Origin: JBQTHP01 sp052389755
GTDB lineage: Bacteria; Pseudomonadota; Gammaproteobacteria; Steroidobacterales; Steroidobacteraceae
NCBI GenBank assembly: GCA_052389755.1
Contig: JBQTHP010000020.1
Coordinates: 1 to 64,000 of the forward strand
Direction: 5' to 3'
DNA length: 64,000 nt
Shown piece after piece: positions 27,539 to 36,340 of this stretch (its first letter is position 1; each line of letters starts with the position of its first letter). The notes beneath the pieces are model-generated. The model was not told where the DNA came from. It was given only the letters and a program-made list of their open reading frames with translations, and did not search any database. Made by a program: the position numbers and the translations under genes.

Positions 27539-27594
27539 GACCGGCTTCCGCCTTCCGCCCACCGGTCGGAACGAGAAGGCTACAGGCTACAGGC
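27539..27594. repeat. Intergenic repeats of two families upstream of ffh
   Basis: In the 135 nt between divergent ffh and the CorC/HlyC-type gene, two repeat types are adjacent: GACCGG, CTTCCGCCTTCCGCC, CACCGGTC (27539-27567, with GACCGG/CCGGTC arms) and AAGGCTACAGGCTACAGG (27576-27593). They match the repeats at 17638-17671 and 21187-21252 respectively. No clear promoter was picked out in this gap. Confidence 0.65.
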
Positions 27595-27649
27595 TCCCCT
27601 ATCCTATTGCCTGCCTGGCTGTCTCTCGCACTCGCCCGGGACTACACCC

Positions 27650-28957
27650 GTGAACAATGCACCGACCTCCGTTCTGCTGATCTCCCTTCTCGCCCTCCTG
27701 AGCGTCATCGCGTTCTCTTCCGGCACCGAAGTCGCGATGCTGGCGGTGAATCGCTATCGCATCCGGCACCGTGCCCAGGCTGGGCAGCGCGCCGCGCGGG
27801 TGCTCGAGCGCCTGCTGCAGAAGCCGGACGACTGGCTCGGCGTGAACCTCGTGATCCTCGCCGCCGCGAGCGTGTTCGCATCGCAGCTCGCCACCATTCT
27901 CGCGCAGCGCAGCGGCTACGAGCTCGCGCTGCCCATCACGGGCATCGTGCTGACAGTGGTCATGATCGTGTTCTGCGAGCTTGCCCCGAAGATCTTCGCA
28001 GCGAGCCATTCCGAGTCGACCGCGCTCGGCTCGGCGTTCATCTATCGCGCGCTCGTATGGGTGTCGCAGCCGGTGCTATGGTTCACCAATCACGCGGCAT
28101 ACGGCTTTCTGCGGCTGTTCGGCGTCGTCAAGGCGAGCCGCGGCAGCCACGCGCTCTCCAGCGACGAGTTACGGACGGTGGTCATGGAAGCGAGCCCGCT
28201 GATTCCGGCGCGTCACCGGCAGATGCTGCTGTCGATCCTCGACCTCGAACGCGTGACGATCAACGACATCATGATTCCGCGGCAGGAGATCGCCGGGATC
28301 GACATCGCAGACGACTGGGAAGACATCCTCGCGCGGATCCGGCAGACGCCGCACACGCGCCTTCCTGTATATGAGCGCGAGCTCGACAACGCGATCGGCC
28401 TCCTGCACATGAAGCGGGTCGCGCACGAGCTCGCCCGCGGCACGTTCGACAAGGACAAGCTGATCGAGATCGCGCGCGGCCGCGAGCCGTACTTCGTGCC
28501 CGAAGGCACATCGCTCACCGTGCAGCTTGCGAACTTTCAGAAGGCACGGCGACGCCTCGCCTTCGTCGTCAACGAGTACGGGGACATCGAGGGCCTCGTG
28601 ACGCTGGAGGATCTGCTCGAGGAGATCGTCGGGGAGTTCACGACCGATCCGGCCACGGTCATCCACAAGGACGTGCACACGGAGCGGGCGGGCGTCTACA
28701 TCGTCAATGCGAGCGCGACGATCCGCGCATTGAACCGCGCGCTCCAGTGGCAGCTGCCGACCGAAGGGCCCAAGACGCTGAACGGTTTTCTGCTCGAGCA
28801 GCTCGAGACGATCCCGCAGCCCGGCACCGCGCTGCAGGTCGGGCCCTACCGGTTCGAGATCCTGCAGATGGGCGATAACACGATCCGCACGGTCCGCGTC
28901 TACGCGGCGACTTCGTCAGGCAGCGAACGCAGCGCCGAGCGCCTCGTCAACCCGTGA
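27650..28957 (+). CDS. CorC/HlyC-type CNNM-CBS membrane protein
   Basis: A 435-residue inner-membrane protein. The N-terminal CNNM (DUF21) domain has three to four hydrophobic segments (VLLISLLALLSVIAFSSGTE, VNLVILAAASVFASQL, ITGIVLTVVMIVFCELAPK). Two CBS domains follow (IMIPRQEIAGIDIADDWEDI to LPVYERELDNAIGLLHMK, then LAFVVNEYGDIEGLVTLEDL), then a CorC_HlyC-type C-terminal domain. Relatives (YfjD, YtfL, MpfA, CorB) are linked to Mg2+ or cation efflux. The start is a GTG at 27650. The 3' end overlaps convergent radA by 42 nt. Confidence 0.9.
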   Translation: MNNAPTSVLLISLLALLSVIAFSSGTEVAMLAVNRYRIRHRAQAGQRAARVLERLLQKPDDWLGVNLVILAAASVFASQLATILAQRSGYELALPITGIVLTVVMIVFCELAPKIFAASHSESTALGSAFIYRALVWVSQPVLWFTNHAAYGFLRLFGVVKASRGSHALSSDELRTVVMEASPLIPARHRQMLLSILDLERVTINDIMIPRQEIAGIDIADDWEDILARIRQTPHTRLPVYERELDNAIGLLHMKRVAHELARGTFDKDKLIEIARGREPYFVPEGTSLTVQLANFQKARRRLAFVVNEYGDIEGLVTLEDLLEEIVGEFTTDPATVIHKDVHTERAGVYIVNASATIRALNRALQWQLPTEGPKTLNGFLLEQLETIPQPGTALQVGPYRFEILQMGDNTIRTVRVYAATSSGSERSAERLVNP

Positions 28958-30268
28958 TACACCGGTCACGGCGAGACCCTGCAACGCGCGCCGCGGCATG
29001 TTGTCGCGCGGCACGATCGCGCGGCTGAACCCCTGCTTCTGCGCCTCGCGGAGCCGTTCATCGCCGTAGGCGACCGGGCGCACCTCGCCCGTGAGGCCGA
29101 TCTCGCCGAACGCGATCACGCAGTGCGGCAGCGGCCGATCCTTCAGGCTCGAGGCGAGCGCCAGAGCGACGGGCAGATCCCAGCCTGTCTCGCCGATCTG
29201 GATGCCACCGACGACGTTCACGAACACGTCGTGCTCCTGGAGCGAGAGCCCACCGTGACGATGGAGCACGGCCAGCAGCATGGCCACGCGGTTTGCGTCG
29301 AGGCCTTGAGCGATGCGGCGCGGCGCGCCGAAGCGCATGCGATCCACGAGTCCCTGCAGCTCGATGAGAAGCGGGCGGCCGCCCTCGCGGGTCACCGTGA
29401 CGATGCTGCCTGCCGCCGGTTCCGGCGCGCGGGCAAGAAAGATGGCGGCCGGGTTCCTGACTTCCTTGAGCCCGCCTTCTGTCATCGCGAAAAAGCCCAG
29501 CTCGTTCACAGCCCCGAAACGATTCTTCGTTGCCCGCACGATGCGGTAACGGCTGCCCACATCGCTTTCGAAGTACAGCACCGTGTCGACGAGATGCTCG
29601 AGCACCCGCGGACCGGCGATGGTCCCCTCCTTCGTGACGTGCCCGATGATGAAAACCGCGGTCGAGCTCGCCTTCGCGAAGCGCACGAGCGCGGCCGTGC
29701 ACTCGCGCAGCTGCGTGACCGCACCCGCGCTCGAGGCGACCGCGCTCGTCTGCACGGTCTGGATGGAGTCGATGACCAGGAGCGCGGACTTCTGTTCAGA
29801 CGCGAGCTGCAGCACGGCATCGAGCTCGTTCTCCGTCACGAAGTCGAGGGCTCCCGCCCCGAGCCCAAGTCGCCGGGCGCGCAAGGCGACCTGTGCCACC
29901 GATTCCTCGCCGCTCGCATAGAGCACCGGCCGCGAAGCCGCGATGTGCGCGGCCACCTGTAGAAGAAGTGTCGACTTCCCGATACCCGGATCGCCTCCAA
30001 GCAGCACGACCGAACCGGGTACGATGCCTCCCCCCAGTACTCGGTCGAGCTCCTCCTGCCCGGTCGGCAGCCGCCCGCCGCTCTCTCCGGCAGGCTCGCC
30101 GAGGCGGCTGGTGGTCGCGGGAGCGCGCGGCGTGGTTTTTTTTGCCGGTCGGCTCGCCGCGCGCTGCTCGAGGGAGTTCCACTCGCCGCAATGCGGGCAT
30201 TGACCCTGCCATTTCAGGGTCTCCCCACCGCAGGCGCTGCAGATGAAAATGAGGTTCGGACGGGCCAT
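28916..30268 (-). CDS. radA: DNA repair protein RadA
   Basis: About 450 residues. The N-terminal C4 zinc finger is ICSACGGETLKWQGQCPHC; the RecA-like core has Walker A LLGGDPGIGKSTLLLQ and Walker B ALLVIDSIQTV; the RadA-specific KNRFG motif is in RATKNRFGAVNELG; the C-terminal Lon-like domain has VFVNVVGGIQIGETGWDLPV. RadA promotes branch migration in recombination. I prefer the ATG at 30268 (MARPNLIFICSAC), which matches family N-termini; an ATG three codons upstream is possible. The 3' end overlaps the convergent CNNM-CBS gene. Confidence 0.96.
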   Translation of the reverse strand: MARPNLIFICSACGGETLKWQGQCPHCGEWNSLEQRAASRPAKKTTPRAPATTSRLGEPAGESGGRLPTGQEELDRVLGGGIVPGSVVLLGGDPGIGKSTLLLQVAAHIAASRPVLYASGEESVAQVALRARRLGLGAGALDFVTENELDAVLQLASEQKSALLVIDSIQTVQTSAVASSAGAVTQLRECTAALVRFAKASSTAVFIIGHVTKEGTIAGPRVLEHLVDTVLYFESDVGSRYRIVRATKNRFGAVNELGFFAMTEGGLKEVRNPAAIFLARAPEPAAGSIVTVTREGGRPLLIELQGLVDRMRFGAPRRIAQGLDANRVAMLLAVLHRHGGLSLQEHDVFVNVVGGIQIGETGWDLPVALALASSLKDRPLPHCVIAFGEIGLTGEVRPVAYGDERLREAQKQGFSRAIVPRDNMPRRALQGLAVTGVSRVDEALGAAFAA

Positions 30269-30277
30269 TTCGATCAT

Positions 30278-30536
30278 TCGCCGATGCGGAAGCGCTCACA
30301 TTTGCCTTAGGATGCGCACCGCCGACTTATCGAGGGGGAGCGTCAATCATTGCGGGCCGGAGTGGATTTGTGACCAGCCGCACCGACACTGATTGGGCCA
30401 ATGCTAGCTTATGCAACCTTCAGGCGGGACCGCGCAACCGGGGGCGTACAGGTCGATTTTGCGATGTGGAGCACGGTTTTTCAGTGAGCGTTGACCGTAT
30501 TCGCATCGCTTCAATCGTGCGAGCCGGAGCACGGCG
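30278..30536. other. Intergenic region between radA and the PP2C phosphatase gene
   Basis: About 260 nt between divergent genes. I see TTGACC at 30491-30496 as a possible -35 for the rightward genes without a convincing -10 at the right spacing, and a GGAG Shine-Dalgarno at 30525-30528 before the ATG at 30537. Otherwise I see nothing in it: no RNA gene, no repeat, no credible small coding frame. Confidence 0.5.
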
Positions 30537-31361
30537 ATGAGCGTGCGCGGCAAGCTACGCTGCGTCGGGCTCAGCGACACGGGCAAGGTGCGCGAGCACA
30601 ACGAGGACACAATTGCTTTCGATCCGGACATCGGCCTTCTCGTGCTTGCCGACGGGATGGGCGGGTACAACGCAGGCGAGGTCGCAAGCGGCATCGCGGT
30701 CAAAACGATCGTCAACCTCGTGCGCGAATCGTTCGACCGGGAGGCCCTCGACTCCGCCGATCGCGAGTCCGGCCTCTCCCGGCCCAGCATCATCCTTCGC
30801 GACGCCATTCACCGCGCGAACAAGATCATCTACCAGACCGCGCGCACGCAGCCGCAGTGCGAAGGTATGGGTACGACGGTCGTGACCGCGCTGTTTTTCG
30901 ATAACAAGGTCACGATCGCCCACGTGGGAGATTCCCGCGTCTACCGGCTGCGCAGCGAGAAGTTCGAGCAGGTGACGATGGACCACTCGCTGCTGCAGGA
31001 GCTGGTCGATCGCGGTTTCTATTCTGCCGAGGAAGCACAGCGGGCGGCCAACAAGAACTACGTGACCCGTGCGCTCGGCGTCGAGTCGAACGTGGAAATC
31101 GAGGTTCAGGAAGTGCCCGTGCAGAAAGGCGATTACTACGTCCTGTGCTCGGACGGGCTTTCCGATATGGTGGAGGACGAAGACATCCACTTAACGATAA
31201 GCACCTTTGGTGCTAATCTGGATAACGTCGCTAAGCAGTTGATTCAGTTGACGAACGATAACGGGGGTCGAGATAACGTCTCGGTCGTGATGGCGCACGT
31301 CCTCGACGGCTTCCCGGCTCAGAGACGTATATTTGACAAAATCCTCGGCTGGTTCGGCTGA
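30537..31361 (+). CDS. PP2C-family Ser/Thr protein phosphatase
   Basis: A 274-residue cytosolic metal-dependent (PPM/PP2C, Stp1-type) phosphatase. The metal-binding motifs are in order: SDTGKVREHNEDT, LLVLADGMGGYNAGE, GMGTTVVTALF, IAHVGDSRVYRLR, the DHSLLQELVDRG segment, YYVLCSDGLSDM and NDNGGRDNVSVVMA. Such enzymes reverse phosphorylation by Hanks-type kinases. No kinase gene is in the window. An FHA-domain protein, a phosphothreonine reader, follows 15 nt downstream, supporting a phospho-Thr signalling role. Confidence 0.93.
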   Translation: MSVRGKLRCVGLSDTGKVREHNEDTIAFDPDIGLLVLADGMGGYNAGEVASGIAVKTIVNLVRESFDREALDSADRESGLSRPSIILRDAIHRANKIIYQTARTQPQCEGMGTTVVTALFFDNKVTIAHVGDSRVYRLRSEKFEQVTMDHSLLQELVDRGFYSAEEAQRAANKNYVTRALGVESNVEIEVQEVPVQKGDYYVLCSDGLSDMVEDEDIHLTISTFGANLDNVAKQLIQLTNDNGGRDNVSVVMAHVLDGFPAQRRIFDKILGWFG

Positions 31362-31376
31362 AGGTGAGGCAGTCGC

Positions 31377-32084
31377 ATGGCTAGGTTGGTATTGAGCCTG
31401 GATGGCACGGTGATGGCCGAATACAACATGAATAAGGAGCGCTACACCATCGGCCGGCTCCCGGACAACGACATCCGGATCGACAATCCCGCGGTGAGCG
31501 GACATCACTCGCTGATCATCAACATCCTCAACGATTCGTTCCTCGAGGATCTCAACAGCACGAACGGAACGTACGTCAACGGCAAGCTGATCAAGAAGCA
31601 CGCGCTCCAGCACGGCGACGTGATCACGGTCGGCCACCACCAGCTTCGCTTCGTCGAGGACGACGAGCAGCAGGATGAGTTCGAGAAGACCATGGTGATC
31701 CAGCCGTCGGCGCGACCGCTCGAGAGGCTCCGCGCGGCGGCGGAACAGGTGGCTCCCAGCGCAAGCGCATCCGGTGCCCGCAGGGCGCTCTCCGACGGAC
31801 AGATCGCGCTCAAGAAGGCAAAACTTCAGGTGCTCTCCGGTGCGTTCGCGGGTCGCGAGCTCGAGCTCAGTAAGGCACTGACGACGCTCGGACGGCCGGG
31901 CGTACAGGTCGCAGCGATCACGCGTCGCTCGGACGGTTACTTCATCGTGCACGTCGACGGCGGCGAGAAGGAAAACAATTCTCCGCTTCTGAACGGCACC
32001 CCGATCGGCGCGCAGGCGACGCGGCTCAGCGACAACGACGTGATCCAGCTCGCCGGCGTGAAGATGGGCTTCTTCGAAGCCTGA
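31377..32084 (+). CDS. FHA domain protein
   Basis: A 235-residue protein with an N-terminal FHA domain at about residues 17-88: IGRLPDNDIRIDNPAVSGHH with the conserved Gly-Arg and Ser-x-x-His, then DLNSTNGTYVNG with the Asn-Gly turn, then HGDVITVGHHQLRF. A second, weaker FHA-like half is at the C-terminus (LSGAFAGRELELSKALTTLG, NNSPLLNGTPI, LSDNDVIQLAGVKMGFF). Between them is a Glu/Ala-rich linker containing EFEKTMVIQP, a TxV-type sequence resembling phosphoacceptor sites in FHA adaptor proteins. It probably binds phosphothreonine proteins and acts with the upstream phosphatase. Confidence 0.9.
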   Translation: MARLVLSLDGTVMAEYNMNKERYTIGRLPDNDIRIDNPAVSGHHSLIINILNDSFLEDLNSTNGTYVNGKLIKKHALQHGDVITVGHHQLRFVEDDEQQDEFEKTMVIQPSARPLERLRAAAEQVAPSASASGARRALSDGQIALKKAKLQVLSGAFAGRELELSKALTTLGRPGVQVAAITRRSDGYFIVHVDGGEKENNSPLLNGTPIGAQATRLSDNDVIQLAGVKMGFFEA

Positions 32085-32105
32085 CGCTGCGCTTTCGTCA
32101 CGCGC

Positions 32106-32348
32106 TCATCCACTGCTGGCGCCGGCCCCACCCAGGACCGCCGGAAACGCATAGATCCGGTAGTCGGTGAAGATGCTGCCGATGAGACTGAAGAAGATGA
32201 CAAAACCGTGGAGCAGACCAGAGAAGAAGCCTGGTACGTCAGCATCTGCCTGCAACGGCTGAGTCGCACAGCTTGCAGCAAGCATGGCGGCGAGACAGAA
32301 GCCAGCGAGGATTGCGAACCGGACACGCCCAGCAAGTGTGCGTCTCAT
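32106..32348 (-). CDS. Small conserved lipoprotein-like membrane protein
   Basis: An 80-residue protein with a signal sequence ending in a lipobox-like LAASC (after FAILAGFCLAAML), predicting lipidation at the Cys and a mature peptide of about 55 residues. The mature part contains a hydrophobic stretch, FFSGLLHGFVIFFSLIGSIF, followed by TDYRIYAFP. Similar small proteins with the 'GFxxGLxHG...YRIYAFP' pattern are annotated as conserved hypothetical; the function is unknown. It sits between the FHA gene (convergent) and alr (same strand, 11 nt). Confidence 0.7.
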   Translation of the reverse strand: MRRTLAGRVRFAILAGFCLAAMLAASCATQPLQADADVPGFFSGLLHGFVIFFSLIGSIFTDYRIYAFPAVLGGAGASSG

Positions 32349-32359
32349 CTTCCCTCCTT

Positions 32360-33436
32360 CTAGCGGTACTCGAACGGCACGCGCTGGCTCACGCCGCAGA
32401 CGAGTTCATAGCCGATCGTGCCCGCGCGCGCCGCGATCTCTTCGACGGGAAGCTCAGGCCCCCACAGCACGACGCGATCGCCGGCCTTCGTGTTCGGCAG
32501 ATGAGTCACGTCGATCGCGATCATGTCCATCGACACGCGTCCCGCGAGTGAAGCTCGTTTGCCGTCGACCAGAACCGGCGTGCCGTTCGGTAGAGCGCGT
32601 CTGATCCCATCGCCGTAGCCCGCTGCTGCGATCGCGATCGTCGAATCGCGCTCGGTGCTCCAGGTGGCGCCGTAACCGACAGTCTCGCCGCGCTTCACGC
32701 TGCGTAGTGCAATGACGCGCGTCTCGAGCGTCATCACGGGTGTAAGCCCCAGGTCCGCGCCGCGCTTGTCCGGAAACGGACTGATCCCGTAGAGAGCGAT
32801 ACCCGGGCGCACCCAGTCTCCGTGCGCATCGGGCCAACCGAGGATGCCGGCGGAGTTGGCGATGCTGGTGGTGTGCTTGAGCCCGCGAGTGAGATTGCGG
32901 AATCGCTCGAGCTGCTCGCGCGTCATCTCGCTGCCGGTGTCATCCGCGCACGCCAGGTGCGTGAGGATGCGGATCTCGGCAGCTGCGTTCTTGAGGCCTC
33001 GCAGGCGTGCGAGCGCGGATGCGAATTCGTCGTGACGGAAACCGAGACGGTTCATGCCCGTGTCCGCCTTCAGCCAGACGACGAAGGCGCGCGGTCCCCG
33101 GTAGTGCTCGAGCAGCTCGATCTGCTGTGCATCGTGGACGACGAGCTCCACTTGGTGATGCGCCGCTTCGGCGAGATCCTCGGCGCTGAAGACTCCCTCG
33201 AGCAACGCGATCGGCCGTGAAACGCCGGCGCCGCGAAGCGCAATGGCCTCTTCGAGGCGCGCCACCGCGAATGCGTCGGCGTCCCCCAGCGCGAGAGCCG
33301 TCGGCACGAGTCCGTGTCCGTACGCATTGGCCTTCACTACGGCCATGACGCGCGCGCGGGGTGCGCTGCGGCGGAGCGTGCCGAGATTACTGCGAAGCGC
33401 CTGCGTGTCGATGACGGCCCGGATGAGCCGGCTCAC
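32360..33436 (-). CDS. alr: Alanine racemase
   Basis: A 358-residue PLP enzyme making D-alanine for peptidoglycan. The PLP lysine is K35 in VMAVVKANAYGHGLV. Further marks are FVVWLKADTGMNRLGF, NSAGILGWPDAHGDWVRPGI followed by ALYGISPF, and VGYGATW with the second catalytic Tyr region, then SLAGRVSMDMIAIDVT. Its start overlaps the dnaB stop by 4 nt, so it is the last gene of the rpsF-rpsR-rplI-dnaB-alr run. Confidence 0.97.
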   Translation of the reverse strand: MSRLIRAVIDTQALRSNLGTLRRSAPRARVMAVVKANAYGHGLVPTALALGDADAFAVARLEEAIALRGAGVSRPIALLEGVFSAEDLAEAAHHQVELVVHDAQQIELLEHYRGPRAFVVWLKADTGMNRLGFRHDEFASALARLRGLKNAAAEIRILTHLACADDTGSEMTREQLERFRNLTRGLKHTTSIANSAGILGWPDAHGDWVRPGIALYGISPFPDKRGADLGLTPVMTLETRVIALRSVKRGETVGYGATWSTERDSTIAIAAAGYGDGIRRALPNGTPVLVDGKRASLAGRVSMDMIAIDVTHLPNTKAGDRVVLWGPELPVEEIAARAGTIGYELVCGVSQRVPFEYR

Positions 33437-36315
33437 CGCAAGATGCCCTCGGCGTAGGCAGGGTCCTGGTAGCTCTCGAACTTCGTGATCTCGCCCCTGA
33501 ATGTGAGCCTGATACTCCCGGTCTCGCCGTTGCGGTGCTTTGCGAGATCGATCTCCGCTTCGCCCTTTTTGGGAGTGTCCTTGTTGTACACCTCGTCGCG
33601 ATAGATGAGCAGGATCATGTCTGCTTCCTGTTCTATCGCGCCTGATTCTCTGAGATCGGACATGACGGGTTTCTTGTGCTCACGCTGCTCGACAGCGCGA
33701 TTCAGCTGCGACAGCGCAATCACGGGAACCTTGAGCTCCTTCGCCAGCGCTTTCAGGCCCCGTGAGACTTCCGCGATTTCCGTTGCGCGGTTCTCCTGCG
33801 TACCCGGTACCGACATGAGTTGCAGGTAATCAACGACGACGAGATGCAAGTCGTGTTCGCGTTTGATCCGCCGCGCCCGAGCGCGCAGCTCCGTCGGCGT
33901 CAGCGCGGGTGTTTCGTCGATGAAGATCTTGGAGCCGCCAAGCTGCTGCGTTGCGCCCGTGAGCCGCACCCAATCCTCGTCGGACATGCGGCCGTTGCGG
34001 ATGCTCGAGAGCGGTACGCGGCCGAGCGAAGCCATCATGCGCATCAGCAACTGATCCGCGGGCATCTCCATGCTGAAGATCGCGACGCTGGCGTGCGTTT
34101 TCTGATCGAGCGCCGCGTTCTCGGCCATGTTCACGGCGAGCGTCGTGTTATGCACGACAACGTCCTCGGCAACGAAATTGCGGTGCACGGGCACCGTCAG
34201 GTCGTAGACCTGGCGCTCGCCCACGTAGTCGATCGCCTCGATGCGATCCCAATAGATGTCGCTCGACGCGACATCTGCGAGGTCGGCATCGCCGAGCAGC
34301 TCCGCGATTCGCCGCAGCCGCGGCCGGCTCAAGCCGCGCTTTCCGACGTGTAGGTTGGCGTTCTCGCCCAGCCCGAGTGCTGCCGCCAGGTCGCTCCACG
34401 TGCGCTCGCCCTTCTTCTGCACGATAAGCGCCCAAATATCACGCGGAATCACGTCGAGATTGACCTTCGGGCGCTTCGCCGAGCTGACGCGGAGTGCTTT
34501 CGCAGCCGCCAGCTCCTTGCCGAACATGCCTATTTCGCGCACGAAGCGTGCGATGTCCTCCTGTCGCACCACGCGCAGCTCGAACGCCGCACGCCGGGTG
34601 TCGCGATAGCGGATCTGCCGAAACCGGAGCTTCGCGATGATCCCGAAACGCAGCAGCAAGTGCTGAATGTCGCGCGCCAACGGCTCGCTGACCGTCGAAT
34701 AGGAAATGGCCGGTTGATCGTCGTTCTGTACGTAGATGCTGCCGTCGCAGGCGAACGCGCGATTCAGGAACAACGCGAGCTGCTCGCGCAAGAGTTCGAA
34801 GATCACATCAGGCACGCGCTTGGTATGCGCCGATTTCCCCCAGAGGCCGAGCGTAACGAGCCATTGCGTGACCGGATTGTCGCCGTTCTTATGAATGGAC
34901 ACCGAGCCGGGGGAGCTTGAGATGTCTAAGCCCAGTGCGCTGAGTCGCGGCAGCAAGGCAGCCGCAGGCGCGCTCATCCCGGCCTTCCATGCATACACCG
35001 CAGCAGGTGTGACTCCGAGCGCTCGTGCCAGCGCATGCAGCGCCCAGCCCGCCGCCCTCAAGGTACGTTGAAAACGCTCCCCGAACGCGCGACGTGCCGC
35101 ACCGATCGCATTCAGATCCCGCACGACATTGGCCGTCGCCGTTCGCGTTCCTTGGCTCGTCTCGATCCGGCACCGCATACCCGGGAAGTGGCCGACCGCC
35201 GCGACGAAATCTTCCAGCACGCGCGGCCTCGCGTTGGTGAACTTCGGAACAGTGTCCGTCAGGCCGCCATCCGTGAGGAAGTAAGCAGTAAGCTTCACGA
35301 GCGAATCAGGCAATTTACGGTGGCCGAAGAAAGGCAGCACGCGCGGAACGGCGATGTGCACGCCGGCGCGCAGCGCTGCCAGCGGTTGCCATCCGCTCGG
35401 TGTCAGGAACGGATGAGATGCCGTGACGACGACGCGGCGGCCGAGCGCAGTGCGCAGCTCGTAGACCGGCTTCACGCCGTCGTCGACGAAATCAGAAGCC
35501 TCGGCTGGCCGTAGCCGACCGCGGGTGTCCAGCGAGACAAGTTGTGCGCGCCGTTCTTGTACGAGCGTGTCGATCATCTCGAGGGCGCCGGTTTGCGGAT
35601 TCAGGATGCGACTGCCCGAAACGATGCACTTACCCATCGACGGCCGGCCGGCGATGATGATCAGATCGCCGCCGCGCAAGCCGCCCGTCTTACGGTCGAA
35701 ATCTACAAAGCCGGTGGGCAGGCCGCGCAGCGAGCTTGGATTGCGGTTCCACTCGTCGATCTTGTCGATCAGAGGCGGCAACAGGTCGCGCGCCGGCACG
35801 AGCGGACTCGAACGACGCGTGCCCTGCTCCGCGATCTCGAAGATCTGCTGCTCCGCGCGCTCGACGAGATCGCGAGCCGTCTCGCCTTCGTTGCTGAGCG
35901 CGGAGGCGGCGATGTCGGTTCCGGTCTGGATGAGCAGGCGCAGCAGTGCGCGCTCGCGCACGATCTCCGCATAGGCACGCACGTTCGCCGCGGTCGGCGT
36001 CTCATGCGAGAGAGTGCCGAGGTACGCAACGCCGCCTGCCGCGTCGAGTTTGCCGATGCGCGCAAGCGCCTCGGACACCGTGATGAGGTCGTACGGCTTC
36101 GCTTCGGCAGCGAGTGCGGCGATCGCCTCGAAGATCAGCCGGTGATCGGGGCGATAGAAATCGTTCGCCCGGATGACGTCGCCGACGTTGTCCCAGGCAT
36201 TCGGGTCGATGAGCAGGCCGCCGAGCACGGACTGTTCGGCTTCGACGGAGTGCGGCGGCGTGCGAACGTCGACGACGGATACCGAGTCGCGGCGCGCTTT
36301 CGCTGTGCCGGTCAC
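33433..36315 (-). CDS. dnaB: Replicative DNA helicase DnaB, precursor containing an intein
   Basis: The precursor has 960 residues; removing the intein (residues 230-723) leaves 466, normal for DnaB. The N-terminal domain starts PPHSVEAEQSVLGGLLID. The RecA-like domain has GLPTGFVDFDRKTGGLRGGD and the Walker A sequence IIAGRPSMGK|TTLAVNMAE split exactly after its lysine by the intein. Walker B and downstream motifs are in HLVVVDYLQLM, EVSRGLKALAKELKVPVIAL and SQLNRAVEQREHKKPVMSDL. Splicing is required to rebuild the ATP site, so unspliced precursor should be inactive. It is 25 nt downstream of rplI. Confidence 0.96.
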   Translation of the reverse strand: MTGTAKARRDSVSVVDVRTPPHSVEAEQSVLGGLLIDPNAWDNVGDVIRANDFYRPDHRLIFEAIAALAAEAKPYDLITVSEALARIGKLDAAGGVAYLGTLSHETPTAANVRAYAEIVRERALLRLLIQTGTDIAASALSNEGETARDLVERAEQQIFEIAEQGTRRSSPLVPARDLLPPLIDKIDEWNRNPSSLRGLPTGFVDFDRKTGGLRGGDLIIIAGRPSMGKCIVSGSRILNPQTGALEMIDTLVQERRAQLVSLDTRGRLRPAEASDFVDDGVKPVYELRTALGRRVVVTASHPFLTPSGWQPLAALRAGVHIAVPRVLPFFGHRKLPDSLVKLTAYFLTDGGLTDTVPKFTNARPRVLEDFVAAVGHFPGMRCRIETSQGTRTATANVVRDLNAIGAARRAFGERFQRTLRAAGWALHALARALGVTPAAVYAWKAGMSAPAAALLPRLSALGLDISSSPGSVSIHKNGDNPVTQWLVTLGLWGKSAHTKRVPDVIFELLREQLALFLNRAFACDGSIYVQNDDQPAISYSTVSEPLARDIQHLLLRFGIIAKLRFRQIRYRDTRRAAFELRVVRQEDIARFVREIGMFGKELAAAKALRVSSAKRPKVNLDVIPRDIWALIVQKKGERTWSDLAAALGLGENANLHVGKRGLSRPRLRRIAELLGDADLADVASSDIYWDRIEAIDYVGERQVYDLTVPVHRNFVAEDVVVHNTTLAVNMAENAALDQKTHASVAIFSMEMPADQLLMRMMASLGRVPLSSIRNGRMSDEDWVRLTGATQQLGGSKIFIDETPALTPTELRARARRIKREHDLHLVVVDYLQLMSVPGTQENRATEIAEVSRGLKALAKELKVPVIALSQLNRAVEQREHKKPVMSDLRESGAIEQEADMILLIYRDEVYNKDTPKKGEAEIDLAKHRNGETGSIRLTFRGEITKFESYQDPAYAEGILR
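34147..35628 (-). mobile_element. Intein in DnaB Walker A with LAGLIDADG homing endonuclease
   Basis: A 494-residue intein beginning CIVSGSRILNPQTG (Cys1 = precursor 230) and ending VAEDVVVHN before Thr+1. Block B has VVVTASHPFLTPSGW with the TxxH pair T298/H301. Two endonuclease dodecapeptides, VKLTAYFLTDGGL and LNRAFACDGSI, keep their acidic residues. Block F is ERQVYDLTVPVHRNFVAED. Cys1, penultimate His, terminal Asn and Thr+1 are compatible with splicing. Two extra segments look like helix-turn-helix units (ALARALGVTPAAVYAWKAG in the first half; WSDLAAALGLGENANLHVGK late), possibly part of DNA target recognition. The P-loop of DnaB is a known recurrent intein site. Confidence 0.95.
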
Positions 36316-36340
36316 CGAACCCCCGTTGCGCTGCTCGCGC

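Noticed and set aside
26108..28957. A 949-codon plus-strand open frame running through ffh into the CNNM-CBS gene
   Set aside because: Its first half is antisense to ffh, with no domain; only the part from the GTG at 27650 is the real gene.
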